Positions 1 through 10,968 of a stretch of 64,000 bases of DNA are shown here, piece after piece. The notes under the pieces were generated by a model, which was given only the letters and a program-made list of their open reading frames with translations, was not told the DNA's origin and made no database searches. The stretch lies in assembly GCA_047967505.1 (NCBI GenBank), contig CM106540.1; one strand, 5' to 3'. The stretch is from Dipteris shenzhenensis (Eukaryota; Polypodiophyta; Polypodiopsida; Gleicheniales). The position numbers were made by a program, and so were the translations under genes. Every line of letters starts with the position of its first letter. Position 1 is the stretch's first letter.

Positions 1-1310
1 TATTGCTTCGGACATCTTCTAATACAGTTTACCCATAACAAAGGCATCAGTGTTGACCATCCTCAACATTGTCACAAATGGCTCCACACCTTCTTTTATT
101 CTTTCTACATTTTTCCAGAACAATGATGATTGTATAAGATGTACACATTTACTGCCTGGTATTGCATATTGCATCTTTTTCTTGAGCCTATTTGCCCATC
201 GCCTATTAGCAACTTTCTCGACTAAAGCTTGATGCACTTCCAACAATGTAGCAAGAACTAGAAAAGAAGTGGCAAATCTAGTTTGACAAAATTGCCTTAG
301 TTGCTTTATAGAGTGCTCTCTGAATACTGCATGCAAATATTGATGGCACTTTATAAAACTCACTATAATGTTAGCATCTTGTAGCACTAGTTGCACAAAT
401 GGTGATTGTCCAATATCATCCAACAACAATAAGTTGAGAGTATGAGCACCACATGGCACCCATGTTAGAGTGGGATACTTTGCCATGATCATCTCACCCA
501 TGGTCTTGTAATTTGATGCATTATCTATTACTAATGCAATAACATTTTCATTGCCACCAACTTTACAAATTGATCTTTCATATATTTTTACAATATATGC
601 TGAAGTTTTTTCTTTTAGAGATGTATCAAAATACTCTCCAAAAACATTGTTCCCTTGGGAGTAATGCACATTACATTTATCAAGGGTCTGGCCTACTTGC
701 TCATCCATCCGTCAAAAGCAAGAGTGCACCCATATGTAGGAATAAACTCCAATATATATTTTTTCAAGCAGTCCACCACCACAGTTTGTTTAACTCTATC
801 AAGATGATCTGTACGCATTTTATTATAATCCGGCAAAACAAATCCTGGTCTAGCACATGACTTCAAGGCATTATGAAACATCTCATCTCTCATGACATTG
901 AATGGTATAACATCTTAAGTGCTCTTCATGCACTTGTTGTCGAAGAAATCCATCCTCCATAGATGATTATTCTCCCTTTTTCTCTTCTTTACCTGACATA
1001 CATTAGTCACATCAAAACTCACCTACGACCTGCTTGCTAGCAAATCTACATTACCTTCATGTATTGATACACCCCTCACATGTATTGGTGCTTCTCCTTC
1101 AACCGTCTCATCAACCTCAATGCTCACATTAGGACTTGGACGATTCCTTATTAGGGTTGAATTAACCACTTTCTTCACTTTCTCTAAATACCAATTGCAT
1201 AACGGAAGAACATCAGACAAAGTGCATGAGCAAGCTTCAATATCATACCAATTTCGAGAAAATGTTGCATGATGCGAGTAGAACTGCCCATGAACTTGTG
1301 TCCACAATAT
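1..1310 (-). pseudogene. hAT-superfamily transposase remnant (BED finger, DUF659), incomplete at left edge
   Basis: Cut-and-paste DNA transposase of the hAT type, read right to left. Around 1250-1330 the reverse strand shows a BED-like zinc finger (CKYCGHKF followed by a His). At 693-893 the start of DUF659 is visible, including FVLPDYNKMRTDHLDRV and GCTLAFDGWM. The reading then shifts frame near 700 and continues to 19 with VIALVIDNASNYKTMG and WVPCGAHTLNLLLLDDIG, the typical DUF659/RNase H-fold core, then a LLEVHQAL segment. The C-terminal hATC dimerisation domain would lie off the left edge. At least two frame breaks (between BED and DUF659, and near 700) and a stop near 930 show that it is dead. 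It is unrelated in position to the second hAT remnant at 19561. The family call comes from domain motifs and is firm; subfamily is not resolved. Confidence 0.85.
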
Positions 1311-1579
1311 TTACACTGCATGAAAGAGATGGAGGCATGCACTTTTTGTATCTCCATCATATATGATCAAATCTTGCCATGCACCATGCTTTTGTAGTTG
1401 AAAAAAAAACAAAATCCAAAAATATTAATTTACGTATGCAAGAAACATACTGCAATACACATTTATTAAGTATTCATTCAAAGAGAGTGTGAGAATGAGA
1501 CTCTAGGTGTTCTATTAAACTGAGACACAAAGAAACAAATTCACTTCAACATCATAGACAAACACAAACTAAAATCATA

Positions 1580-1889
1580 TTTCTCACAAAAGATCCAAGG
1601 AACTCAACAAGGAGATCTAGAACTCCCACAAAATAGACACAAAAACACCAAAGGCACATTTCTCACAAGAGATCTAAGAAACTCAATAAGGAGATCCTAG
1701 AACTCCCATAAACATATTTCATAGACACAAAAACACCAAAAGCACATTTCTCACAAGAGATCGAAGCCACTCAACAAAGAGAACGTAGAACTCCCACAAA
1801 CAAAGACACAAAGACCAAAACCACAAATCTCACAAGAGATCTTAGGAACTCAAATAGAGATCCTAAAGCTCCCACAAACAAAATCCATC
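1580..1889. repeat. Tandem repeat, four units of about 79-88 bp
   Basis: Units begin at 1580, 1659, 1747 and 1826. Each starts TTCTCACAAGAGATC and contains AACTCCCACAAA, with small indels between copies. It lies between the hAT remnant and unassigned DNA and has no coding signal. Confidence 0.85.
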
Positions 1890-2964
1890 TTATTTCGAAC
1901 CTTCTAGATTGCTTTCGCAACCTTGAAGGACCTTTTTTCTTTCTTTTTCCTTGTTTGATCTCTTATGCTCGGCTAGGGAACCAAGCATGAGATGAGAGAA
2001 ACTAGCAAACTGTGAGCTTATATATAGGAACAAAGCCACATAATCGTCCTAATCTAGGTTTATTTGTACAATTAAAATCTATTCGCATGAATATGAAAGG
2101 ATGATGTGTCAATTTATGGAAAAAACGTGATGTGTCACCCTTTTTTGCCCAATTTTTTCCTTCATTCGAATCATTTGTGCAAATTTTCCACATTTTTTGA
2201 ATCACGAATTTGAATTTTTCTACTTAGCTTTAATGTGCTAGACAAGTTGAAGAGAAAGGTGCATTGATCTCATCAGCAAGAGGGTTTGGAATAAGACGTT
2301 TGAGAAAGACCCTGGCACCAAGTAAAAGAAGATGACACATGTCCTTTAATGGGTTTGAAGAACCATAGTAGATCGGCTCTATGAACCAATTACAAAACAT
2401 TGTGATGTGGTTGGAATGGCTACATTGCCATCAACCAAACTAAAAATTCCCATTGCAACACTATTAAGAGGTGACCCTATTCTTTGTAGGAACTTATTTG
2501 CCTATTGAAAAGTTGGATCAGTACAGAAAAAGTGATGACACTTGAATGTTGTGCTACCAGCATAAGATGGACAACACATCTTTAGTGGGGTTAAACTGGC
2601 TGATGGAGCTATGGCTCAACTAGTCAGAGTACAAAAAGATATAAAAATAAAAACCTTTTGCTTTACTTACCAGATGTGATTTGTTGTAATGGACTTCCAT
2701 AACCAACCCAACTCCTGCAACATCATACTAGGTAGACCTTGCATGCACACCGTAGGATTGGTCTACAACTCTAATAGATTGTACTTGTGCAAAGGGTAGA
2801 TCTTAAAACTTTAAAGTTGCGCCCTATGTCAAGAGACCTATTTGCAACCGATTTGAATACTAGATAGTGGTCAATAGGTTCCAAGATTGCAACAAGAAAG
2901 TAGTGCGCAAAGAATGAAATGAGCAATGGTCTATACCATTACCAAAACTCGAGTTCTCTCATAA
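1890..2964. other. Unassigned AT-rich DNA
   Basis: Only short open frames with no recognisable motif occur here. The right part may be decayed leader or gag of the gypsy remnant that follows, but I cannot show this. Confidence 0.4.
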
Positions 2965-3832
2965 TTGGATGCATATACTTGCAACCATAGATGTGCCCAA
3001 AAAAGAGGAACACAAATTGCAACCTCCAATCCAAAGATGCTAGAAGTAATAGTCCCACTCAATATGATCATGATACTAAGGGCATCTAAGGAGAGGAAAA
3101 GTGAAGTCAACATAAAGGAAAACTTTCATTGGCTTAGATACATCGGAGTGACCACTGCTCATCACAAGATTTTGTCTAATTGTGGCTCTAGATTAAATCA
3201 AATCAAGGTACCTCTAGGATCCCTCAATGTGGAGAAAGAGCTTCCCCGAAAGGCCAAGACCATTAAGGCTAAAAGAAAAGATGCTCCCAATAAGGATACA
3301 CAACCTACCAAGAAGGACTTGGAAGGTGACAAAGATGATAAAGTGGATCTACGTCAAGTCCCCTCACATTTCAAGGCATATACAATCCAAGACCATAAAC
3401 TACTCTTTGAGCAAGCCAAGAGGACTACCAAAGAAGGTAATCATCAAGGATTTGATTGTCTTGCCAAGGTCAAAGAGGTTAATCTATCAGAATCTGATGA
3501 AACCCTAAGCAATTTTACATCACTGATGGTCTTATGCTGGAACAAGAAGGAGTATTGATCTCACTCCTTCAAGAGTTGCGGGAAACACCCTATATTTCTA
3601 ATGCATTGACACTACCATCGTTAAGGAAGTAATTCAAAAGGTAGTCAATATAGGATTCATTTAGTAGATCAAGAATACCAAGTGGTGTCTATGATAGCTA
3701 TTGTGATTAAAATAACGGCAAGATCTGAGTGTGTGTGGATCTTCAAAGGTTAATGTTGCCACTCATCATGATGGACTACTCACTTCCATTCATGAAACAT
3801 GTGCTTCAAAGAGTAGTGGGCAAGGAGGCTTA
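2965..3832 (+). pseudogene. Ty3/gypsy polyprotein remnant ending in reverse transcriptase
   Basis: An open frame from 2965 to 3558 encodes a lysine-rich segment without a firm domain. Beyond its stop, a broken frame at about 3690-3832 reads NNGKI, a TGA, then VCVDLQRL and later MMDYSLPFMKHVLQRVVGKEAY. This is the gypsy reverse-transcriptase block that normally reads NGKIRVCVD...D.(F/Y)PLPF.D.VL..(V/L)AG. The TGA stands where a CGA arginine codon is expected, as C-to-T decay of a methylated CpG would give. The frame is cut at 3832/3833 by an LTR-like sequence, so palm motif YxDD and everything after it is missing. RT identity is clear; assignment of the upstream ORF to the same element is inferred from position only. 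Confidence 0.72.
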
Positions 3833-4010
3833 TGTTGAGAATGGTGTAAATTGCACCATAGAGTTATGGGATAAACCTGAACCCTAGCCCTAAGGGGTCC
3901 ATGTATATATTACCACTTTCCATGGAATACAACTTAGTGTACAATTAGTCAATCTTGTGTGCACTCCTGTCTCTCTCTCTCACTCACATCTCCATTATTA
4001 GAGCCAATGG
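3833..4010 (+). mobile_element. Putative copia-type LTR (3833-about 3991) with primer-binding site
   Basis: It starts TGTTGAGAATGG inside the gypsy RT and contains a TATATATTAC stretch. It ends near CATCTCCA and is followed at about 3992-4010 by TTATTAGAGCCAATGG, which resembles the initiator-tRNA-Met primer site TGGTATCAGAGCC with a few changes. The abrupt switch from RT coding sequence supports insertion. No matching second LTR was found downstream, so this could be a 5' LTR of a deleted element or a solo remnant. Confidence 0.5.
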
Positions 4011-4147
4011 TGCTCACAAGCCCTTGCATGTTGTCAAGACAATAAGCCCTTCCTTGAGTCATCCTCCACTCCATTAATATTGTGAGATATTTGTGAGTTT
4101 TCTTCTTGAGAGTGTTCTTTAGTTTCCTTTGAGAGAGTTCTTCTTTG

Positions 4148-4352
4148 ATTCTTCAAGGTATTGTGTGTGAGAGGTCATTCTCTTCTTCCTTGTTTCCTTG
4201 AGCGAGAATGAGAGTGATCCGTTAAGAGTTTGTAAGGTCCTATTTTGTGTTCATTCTTCAAGGTATTATGAGAGAGTAATCATTCTCTTCTTCCTTTTTC
4301 CTTGAGCGAGAATAAGAGTGATGGAGAGTTTGTAAGGTCCTATCTTGTGTTC
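4148..4352. repeat. Tandem duplication, two units of about 100-105 bp
   Basis: Copies start at 4148 and 4253 with ATTCTTCAAGGTATT. Both contain TCATTCTCTTCTTCCTT and GTTTGTAAGGTCCTAT. They lie just inside the putative LTR/primer site, in purine-pyrimidine-skewed sequence with nearby GA runs (4386-4402, 4519-4530). Confidence 0.85.
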
Positions 4353-6304
4353 ATTCTTTCACAAGAAGAACCCATTTTTTGGTTGAGAGAGAGAGAGAGA
4401 CTATTTTCCTTGAGAGATTTCTAATGAGAGAGACTATTCTCCTTGAGATATTTCTTATGACAATTCTATTGACAACTAAGTGAGTGAGATTCAGTGTTCA
4501 GCTCACTTCATTGTGGGAGAGAGAGAGAGTTTCTACTCCCTATTCAATAGGAGAGAACTCTTGCTACAAAGCTCTACAACCAACTATACCGTAAGAGCTT
4601 CATCAACACACCACAAAGCGCCTACATGGCTATGGCACAGTAGCAACAGAGACAACAACAACTAAGGCTACCCCAATGGCATACTACATGACCAAGGAGC
4701 ACCTGCGACAGTCGACTAGTAGCATAGATCTACAATGAGTTAGCATCTACAAACAACCATTAGCTATGCACTACACAACAACCCAGGATGCTCTAGATGA
4801 TAGACAACGATCCATGCAACAAAGTAGCAACTGCAGCACCTCTACAACTCGACGATTGACCAATGAGCAGTCCAAGGATGCCCACTCTGCACAAATACCC
4901 TTTGCACGGCAAGCTAGCATCAATGCTCACCAGTGAATCAACTTGCATTACACCTTGAGCAATGAGTGTATTCAATAGCGGTGGCCCATTCCATCCTCCA
5001 GAGCCTCAAATGGTGACCTCAACTCAAAAATAGAGTTCAGCAATAGTGCCTCCTAGACTTTGGAAATGCTTTTACAATCATCTTCTATGAGCTCCATATG
5101 TGCTACAGCCATCAACAACCAATGAGAACGTGCCTCCAAAAAATGCCTCCATCGACCTCTACATCAACCTCCAATGACTCACGATCACAACCCAGCACCA
5201 ATGACCAATGCAATAGACCACCTCCCACGACCCCTTCTCAACACCCTACAATGCTCTTTATAGCTCCTCTCCAAGATTTTACACCCAAGCTACTTCTCTT
5301 GGGGCTTCTCACCATCATCTTCTCTAGGTCTCCATCACATCTTCGTCGCTTGCATGCCGCATGGTAGATAAGCCAATCCTATGGTTAGGTGAAGCTAACC
5401 CTTAGCTGCACCTTTGCATGACACATGCTAGATAGGAGTTAACTTGGGTCAAGTTCAATTAGCCTTGAGTCAAGGGGCTTGGTCAAGGTTTTGCCACACG
5501 GCAACCTTATCCATTAGATCTATCATGTTGTCAATGATTGGCCACATCAGCCATAGGTGCCACATCACCATTTCCTACCACCTCACCTGACACATGGTAG
5601 TGCCAACTCATAGTGCCACCTCAACATCAGTGCTTCATAGGCACACTATGCTTCACCATATGCACTCACAGTCCACATCATCATTTTTGGGCCCTCTTTT
5701 ATTTTGATCTAGATGGAATTTGGAGGAGCTCCAAGAAGAAAAATTGCTTCCCATCTCATGCTCTACATAGATGTCACCTCAGATTTCACATTTGGAATTT
5801 TCACTGTGCAGAATTTTTTGAAAACTCTTCATCAGAACCCCTCCTAATCAGATTGCAATCCTCTCCAAACCCAACACTTAAAACAAATCAAAATAAAATT
5901 TATTTTGCTACTTTTCATCTTGATTGATGTGTAGTAGTCTAGTTATAGAACTAGCTACCTTAGAGGAGAGAACTCCAAAACAAGCCAACTAAAGCCATGC
6001 CCAAAAATTCCCGATTAGTTCAGGACTAGTGTTAGCCCCTACAAAAACTACCATTGGTATTCATGTCACATATATTGATACCTGTTCCATTCTTTGATAG
6101 AGGGAAGATTCACTCTCGTTGAGTCACTTGGTAGTTTGGGACACTGATTCAGGATAGTTGAACCTATTTGCACTCACATGCCACCTTGTAAAGTCACTAG
6201 AATATTTGGCATTAGTTCCTACACTACTTCAAGCCCTGTAAAGCCTCTGGCTATCACTAGCACCTGGTTTCTATTTTTATACAGGTTTTGATTCTTGGTG
6301 CACC
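4353..6304. other. Unassigned DNA between LTR candidate and copia gag
   Basis: No recognisable gene. There are GA-rich stretches at 4386-4402 and 4519-4530, and a cluster of GCCACATCA-type words at about 5540-5640 that is echoed far away at 62350-62680. Most of this could be non-coding leader of the copia-like element, but no other mark shows it. Confidence 0.4.
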
Positions 6305-7173
6305 ATGGAAAAATCACATGATGATGTCATATTTCTTGATCAAAGTAGCAAGCTTAATGATAACAACTATGGCAATTGGAAGCTCAAAATGTTGAACATT
6401 TTTCAACTGAAGGGCTTTTGGGACATTGTCACAAAAGATGAAAAGAGACCCAAGCCTACCTCAACCACTCCTCTTACCATAGATCAATAGCTAGAGCTCA
6501 CAAAACAATAAAAAGAATGGGATGCCAAGGCTCGACTTGCCTTAAATATCATCAACTTCCATGTGAAGGATACGATGATCCCTCTTCTTTATGGACAGAA
6601 CTCATTTGTACTTGCATAGAAGATTTTGGAAAGAAGGTACAGTGCCAACAACATGTCACGTATTCTCTTGTTGGAGAATCAAGTGAACAACAACCTAATT
6701 CTTCCAAATGAATTAGGTCCTGATTTCTTACTCAAATTAAAGGACCTTGGCAATGAAGTCACATCAATTGGACAAGAGGTCAAATATGGGAGACTAGTCT
6801 ATCTTGCAATCAATGGGCTTGGATGAGATGATGGGCAATTTGTGACTGCATTAGTCACCCAAGATGCACCATCATTTCAACTCATGTTAGACATGCTCAT
6901 GTAGGAGAAATTGAGATGTGGTCTCACACCAAATTCAAAGAATCCTTCATAGGAAGAGGAGACGCAAGAATTTTAAACGCCCTAGCAACCAATCGTAAAG
7001 AATTTAGCCTTCCATTCAAGAACCAAACATACACATCTCAGATATCATTTCATTTGATCAGTTTTGGAGGATGGACAGTTGAAAGCTCGAATAGATACAC
7101 ACTAGCCAAAATGCTGCAAATCCAAATAATTTTAGCAAGTATAGTAAGAGTGGAGTTACAATGATTAGTCTCG
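6305..7173 (+). pseudogene. Ty1/copia-like gag remnant (UBN2-type)
   Basis: The Met start at 6305 leads into KLNDNNYGNWKLKMLNIF and KGFWDIV, the usual N-terminal block of plant copia gag proteins. A TAG at 6488 and further stops interrupt it. The following segments, SFVLA.KILERRYSANNMSR and LLENQVNNNL, plus a segment ending TALVTQ, continue the same gag domain in one broken frame. No protease, integrase or RT follows; within about 400 bp the sequence reaches a polypurine tract, so the element is internally deleted or was always non-autonomous. Confidence 0.75.
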
Positions 7174-7631
7174 AAGTGGGAGATTGTTATATGTGGAGCC
7201 TAATCCTTTTTAGAGGTATTTTAGCCATTCTTTGGACCCATGCATGTTTATGGGGGTGTAGGGGGGCAACTCCCCCCTACTACTGTCACTGGGGGGTTCC
7301 AAGGGGGCTAGAGGGGTTCGAGCGCAATGCCCTCAAAGCCAAAAATACTTGAAAACTGGAGTATGATTGTGTGGTAAAAAATTATTAAAAGGTATCTAGA
7401 TCACATATAAGGAGATCAATGGATATACTTCTTCCATCTTATATCTTCTCATTTTGCTAGCTGGATAAGGAAAATGTAGGACTAGATGTTTCTCCATGGA
7501 CATAGCACACACTGGGTGAAACACATATATTGGTGTCTCTCTTTCTCTTCAATTTTGTGTGCTCTTTGTATTGTGTATTTTGTGCATTCTGCTTCTTGCA
7601 TTGTTGCTCCGTTATTGCATGGCTCCTAACA
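7174..7631 (+). mobile_element. Polypurine tract and putative 3' LTR of the copia-like element
   Basis: AAGTGGGAGAT (7174-7184) is a typical copia polypurine tract. It is followed by TGTTATATGTGGAGCC and, 447 bp later, by CCTAACA, so the putative LTR runs TGTTA...TAACA, a proper short inverted end. A G-run/C-run hairpin (GGGGGGCAACTCCCCCC, near 7261-7277) lies inside. The 5' LTR partner is not recognisable, so the right boundary is provisional. Confidence 0.55.
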
Positions 7632-8073
7632 AGGATATTTCATAACCACCCTCCTATAACTTGGCCCAAAATGTCTAGCCTTGGGATTCTCTTTCCTCCC
7701 TTAGGATTTTCAACTCCCAGTGCCCTATACCCCTTGTTGAGGCACTTCCTTTGCTTGAATTTTTTGAGCTCCTTATTAGTGAGCTCTTCTTCATCACTTA
7801 TTGAACCCTTGCTCCTTAGCTTTGGAATTCAACACTTACCCACTACAGTTAGCTTGATTGGGTTTGCTCTTTGTAGTGGTGCCTCTATGTGCCCTATCAT
7901 GGTGGGGCAGTTTGTTGGGCATATGGTCTTAGAAGTCCCTTTCATCTGGTCTATTGGCACACCCTTTTCTTTACATTGGGTAACCATCCTTGTTGGCTTT
8001 GAAAGGATGGGTACCCAAGAAAAACAACTTTTCTGGTTCCTCTATTGGTTGGATTTTTGGGTTAGGGTGTTCT
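7632..8073. other. Open frame of unknown meaning
   Basis: An open frame of 182 codons (7530-8078, plus) begins inside the putative LTR and runs through here. Its product is hydrophobic, rich in Leu, Phe and Cys, and matches nothing I know. Starting within an LTR argues against a real gene. Confidence 0.3.
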
Positions 8074-8648
8074 TGTAGGGGGATTGAATTATAGATGGGA
8101 GGGCATTAGATTAGGGAACAAGTGGCTCATGGCTCTGTTAAATTACACGGCACAGCAGAACAGAAACTAAACAAAGAATAGAGAGTACATAGCAAACTAG
8201 AGAGGAACAAACTTTCCTTCAATACTGATGTAGTACAGATGATGGCTCCGTCCACCTATGCACTCCCAAAGTGGAGCTTAGATGGCGATCTAGACAGATA
8301 CTAGGTGAAGAGCTACTAGCTGGAAGATCTGATATGATCTGAACTGATTTGATACAATGGAGTGGGGAGGTCACCTCTTTATAGCTATGAGGGCAGTAGT
8401 TGGATCAACGTAGTCGGTGGAGTCGATCAGTCGACTTAGTCGGTGGAGCTGACTAGTCAACCTAGTCGGTGGAACCAACTAGTCATCCATGGAATATTCC
8501 CTATACCATCACCTTGGGGGCTCCCGCTCTCGAAACCCCACTAGAGGAGCCGCTGGTCCCCCTGGGACCCCCTAGCTGGGGGCTAGCTAGCCCCTAGGCC
8601 CCAGCAAGAATAAGGGGCTCCCACACAATCACCTTTCTACCATCAACA
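8074..8648 (-). mobile_element. Possible reversed LTR, low confidence
   Basis: On the minus strand the segment begins TGTTGATGG and ends CCCCCTACA, and it has a G-run/C-run GC-rich block (about 8515-8620) like the LTR at 7185. No clean 5-bp target duplication is visible (GTTCT left, GTCTC right). It may be a degraded solo LTR. Confidence 0.3.
8411..8488. repeat. Three 26-bp tandem units
   Basis: Units start at 8411, 8437 and 8463 with TAGTCGGTGGA and end in variants of CTAGTCAACC. Each contains a short inverted GACTAGTC-like core. Confidence 0.85.
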
Positions 8649-9737
8649 GTCTCATTGATAGACCTCATTTGACATGCAAATCAGGATCCATCCAGTGTCC
8701 CGGGCTCATAGATGGCTTCTCCTCATATTGGGGCCTTACAACTTGAGCACCTTGGACCATTGGTGGTTACTAGGAGGTTGGGGCATTGAGCATATCTAAC
8801 AGGCTCATGTCACACGATTCATGCTTTGATGCATGGATAGTGAGGCTGGGTGATTTGTGGAATGGTTTCTCCTCCCCCTAGATGTCTATATAAGCACAAG
8901 GCTAAGGAAGGCAATTTCATCCCTGTCTAGTTGATTTTCCCTTCATATCACATTTCTTATCGTGATTCTAGCACCTGCTTTCGCACCACCATCAATTATC
9001 TTGCCTGCTATCCTTTCCATTTCTCCTTGGCATAATTAATTAATCCCATCCAAGATTTCTTGCCCTTGAAATTATGTGTTTTTGATAGTCAGTACCTAGT
9101 CCCAGCGTCGATCTCCAAGTGGATTCTTTTTAAGCAACCTCTCGAGTTGATGTGTAATGATGGTCAAGTGTTGACCTTGGATATTAATTCCTTTTGGGGC
9201 ACTCTAATATGACTTTTTCATGTGAAAATTTGTCTTGGGGCTAGATTCCACTTGACTTTCATCCTGTTGATTCACTTTGGTAATTTGTTTCCTTCCAAAT
9301 CCTCATGATGACCATCCCATTGTCAAGCAATTTTGATATAGTAGAGTCTGACCCATGCCTGATGAAATTGGATCTTTTGCTTCATTCCCCCAACATATCA
9401 TCTTATAAGAGAACCAAAATGCCACCTTTGAGTACTTGCTTCTAATGTGGTGATCATGCCATGCTTTTCTCCTTTGTTAGATCATGTCATGTGTCCCGAA
9501 TTGCTCAAAGATTAACTTTGTCATATCGGGTCAATTCATTCAATCACTTTGCAATGGCCTCTTTTTGACCATTCATATGCTATACAACCATCAAAGACTT
9601 AGCACAAGGAACTTACAGGTACAATTGCTTCAAGCCTAAATGCCACCTAGAAGGTAGTGTGCATTGTTTTGTCTTTAAACATTGTTTGATAAACCTATAG
9701 TGCCATCTGGAGCTTGTTATCCCAGCCATTTTTATTT
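8649..9737. other. Unassigned DNA downstream of the gypsy integrase remnant
   Basis: No gene recognised. TATATAAGC at 8894-8902 looks like a TATA box but no reading frame of note follows. On the minus strand this would be the 3' part of the gypsy element whose integrase ends at 9738. Confidence 0.4.
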
Positions 9738-10968
9738 TCATTCATCACCATCTTGTGCAAGATCATTTTTTTGGGTAGCTTTGGCTTGACCCTTTTCATG
9801 GGAGTAGTACGTGGTTGTCTTGTTGTATTGAATGAGGAATTCCTTCATCATCACTTCTATAACCAAAGTTATGAACTCCTTGGTTGTATATGATTTCAAT
9901 GGGACACCCAAATTGGTTGATGATGTTCTCATCCTGTTCTCATACAAGAACTGTGCTATGATATGGACTGTGTTGTCCTTGAGGGCATTTATTTTGGTGG
10001 ATTGAGTGACATTGTCAGTCACCACCACAATATATTCATTTAATCCTAGATGCATTAATACACTAGATGGACCAATAAAGTCTAGTACCCAATTCTAGAA
10101 TGGCTCCCATGGGTTGGGTATAGTGGCATGGATCTTGGACGTTGGCCTTTTGTTTCAATATTCAGCATCACAAATTTTGTAGTTTTTTGCCACATTGGTA
10201 AAGATCACATGCTCCACCATAGCCCTCTTCTCAGGATCTTCTTCAAAATGAATTAAATGGAGAAGTGTCCATTAGCAACCCCTTGATGCACTTCTTCCAT
10301 GACAAGTTCTCTTTTGTGTAGGAAGATGCATTGCTAGAGGATCATATCCCCCCATTCTTGAGCAAGTAGCCACCTATTAATGAGTTCTTCCATGACTTCA
10401 AGGCAATCTTTTTCCTTTCTTCTTTTCTTGCCACTCCAAGCAATGTTCCCATTGAGCAGTACTTGATAATCTCTTTTGTGTAGGAAGACGCATTGCTAGA
10501 GGATCATATCCTCCCATTCTTGAGCAAGTAGCCACCCATTAATGAGTTCTTCCATGACTTGAAGGCAATCTTTTTCCTTTCTTCTTTGCTTGCCACTCCA
10601 AGCAATGTTCCCATTGAGAAGTACTTGATAATCTCCTTATGCCATTCTTCATACATGGTCACCATGAGTAGGTTGGCATTTACTTGACTATCATTGCTCC
10701 CTATGCCTGAATTTGGTCCCTCAATGCAAGATAGATAATTGGCTCCATAATGGGACAAAAAAATCTTGGCTTGTGGATGACCTTGAAGTCAAGCTCCTAG
10801 TCTAGTAGCAACATCCATTGAACCAAGCAAGGCTTCATGATTGTCTTGTTGACCAAGTACACATCAATGCTCGATGATCCACATAGAATATGAAGGGACT
10901 ACCCAATTGGTAGTGCCGAAATTTTTGTACACTATACACTATCCCTAGGGCTTCTTCCTTGATAGTTG
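9738..10968 (-). pseudogene. Ty3/gypsy RNase H-integrase remnant
   Basis: Read right to left, about 10968-10740 shows the RNase H tail: YSTIKEEALGIVYSVQKFRH, FYVDHRAL, YLVNK and WMLLLDQELDF. Next comes the linker EWHKEIIKYFS. From about 10140 to 9738 the integrase core appears: DFIGPSS, IVVVTDNVTQSTKINALKDN, AQFLYEN, and TTTYYSHEKGQA, where intact integrases read Y(H/P)PQANGQ. Several stops and shifts are present, and the aspartate-glutamate catalytic set is no longer complete. The piece begins exactly where the satellite array starts (10968/10969), so its 5' part was lost by truncation or recombination with the array. Confidence 0.8.
10309..10632. repeat. 162-bp direct tandem duplication inside the gypsy remnant
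   Basis: 10309-10470 and 10471-10632 are nearly identical. They begin CTCTTTTGTGTAGGAAGA and end TACTTGATAAT. The duplication repeats the linker between RNase H and integrase, so it arose after or during decay of the element. Confidence 0.9.

Noticed and set aside
7530-8078. A 182-codon hydrophobic frame as a membrane protein
   Set aside because: Starts inside a putative LTR and has no recognisable family features; kept only as unassigned.
8894-8902. TATATAAGC as a promoter
   Set aside because: No plausible gene follows; AT-rich plant DNA gives such words by chance.
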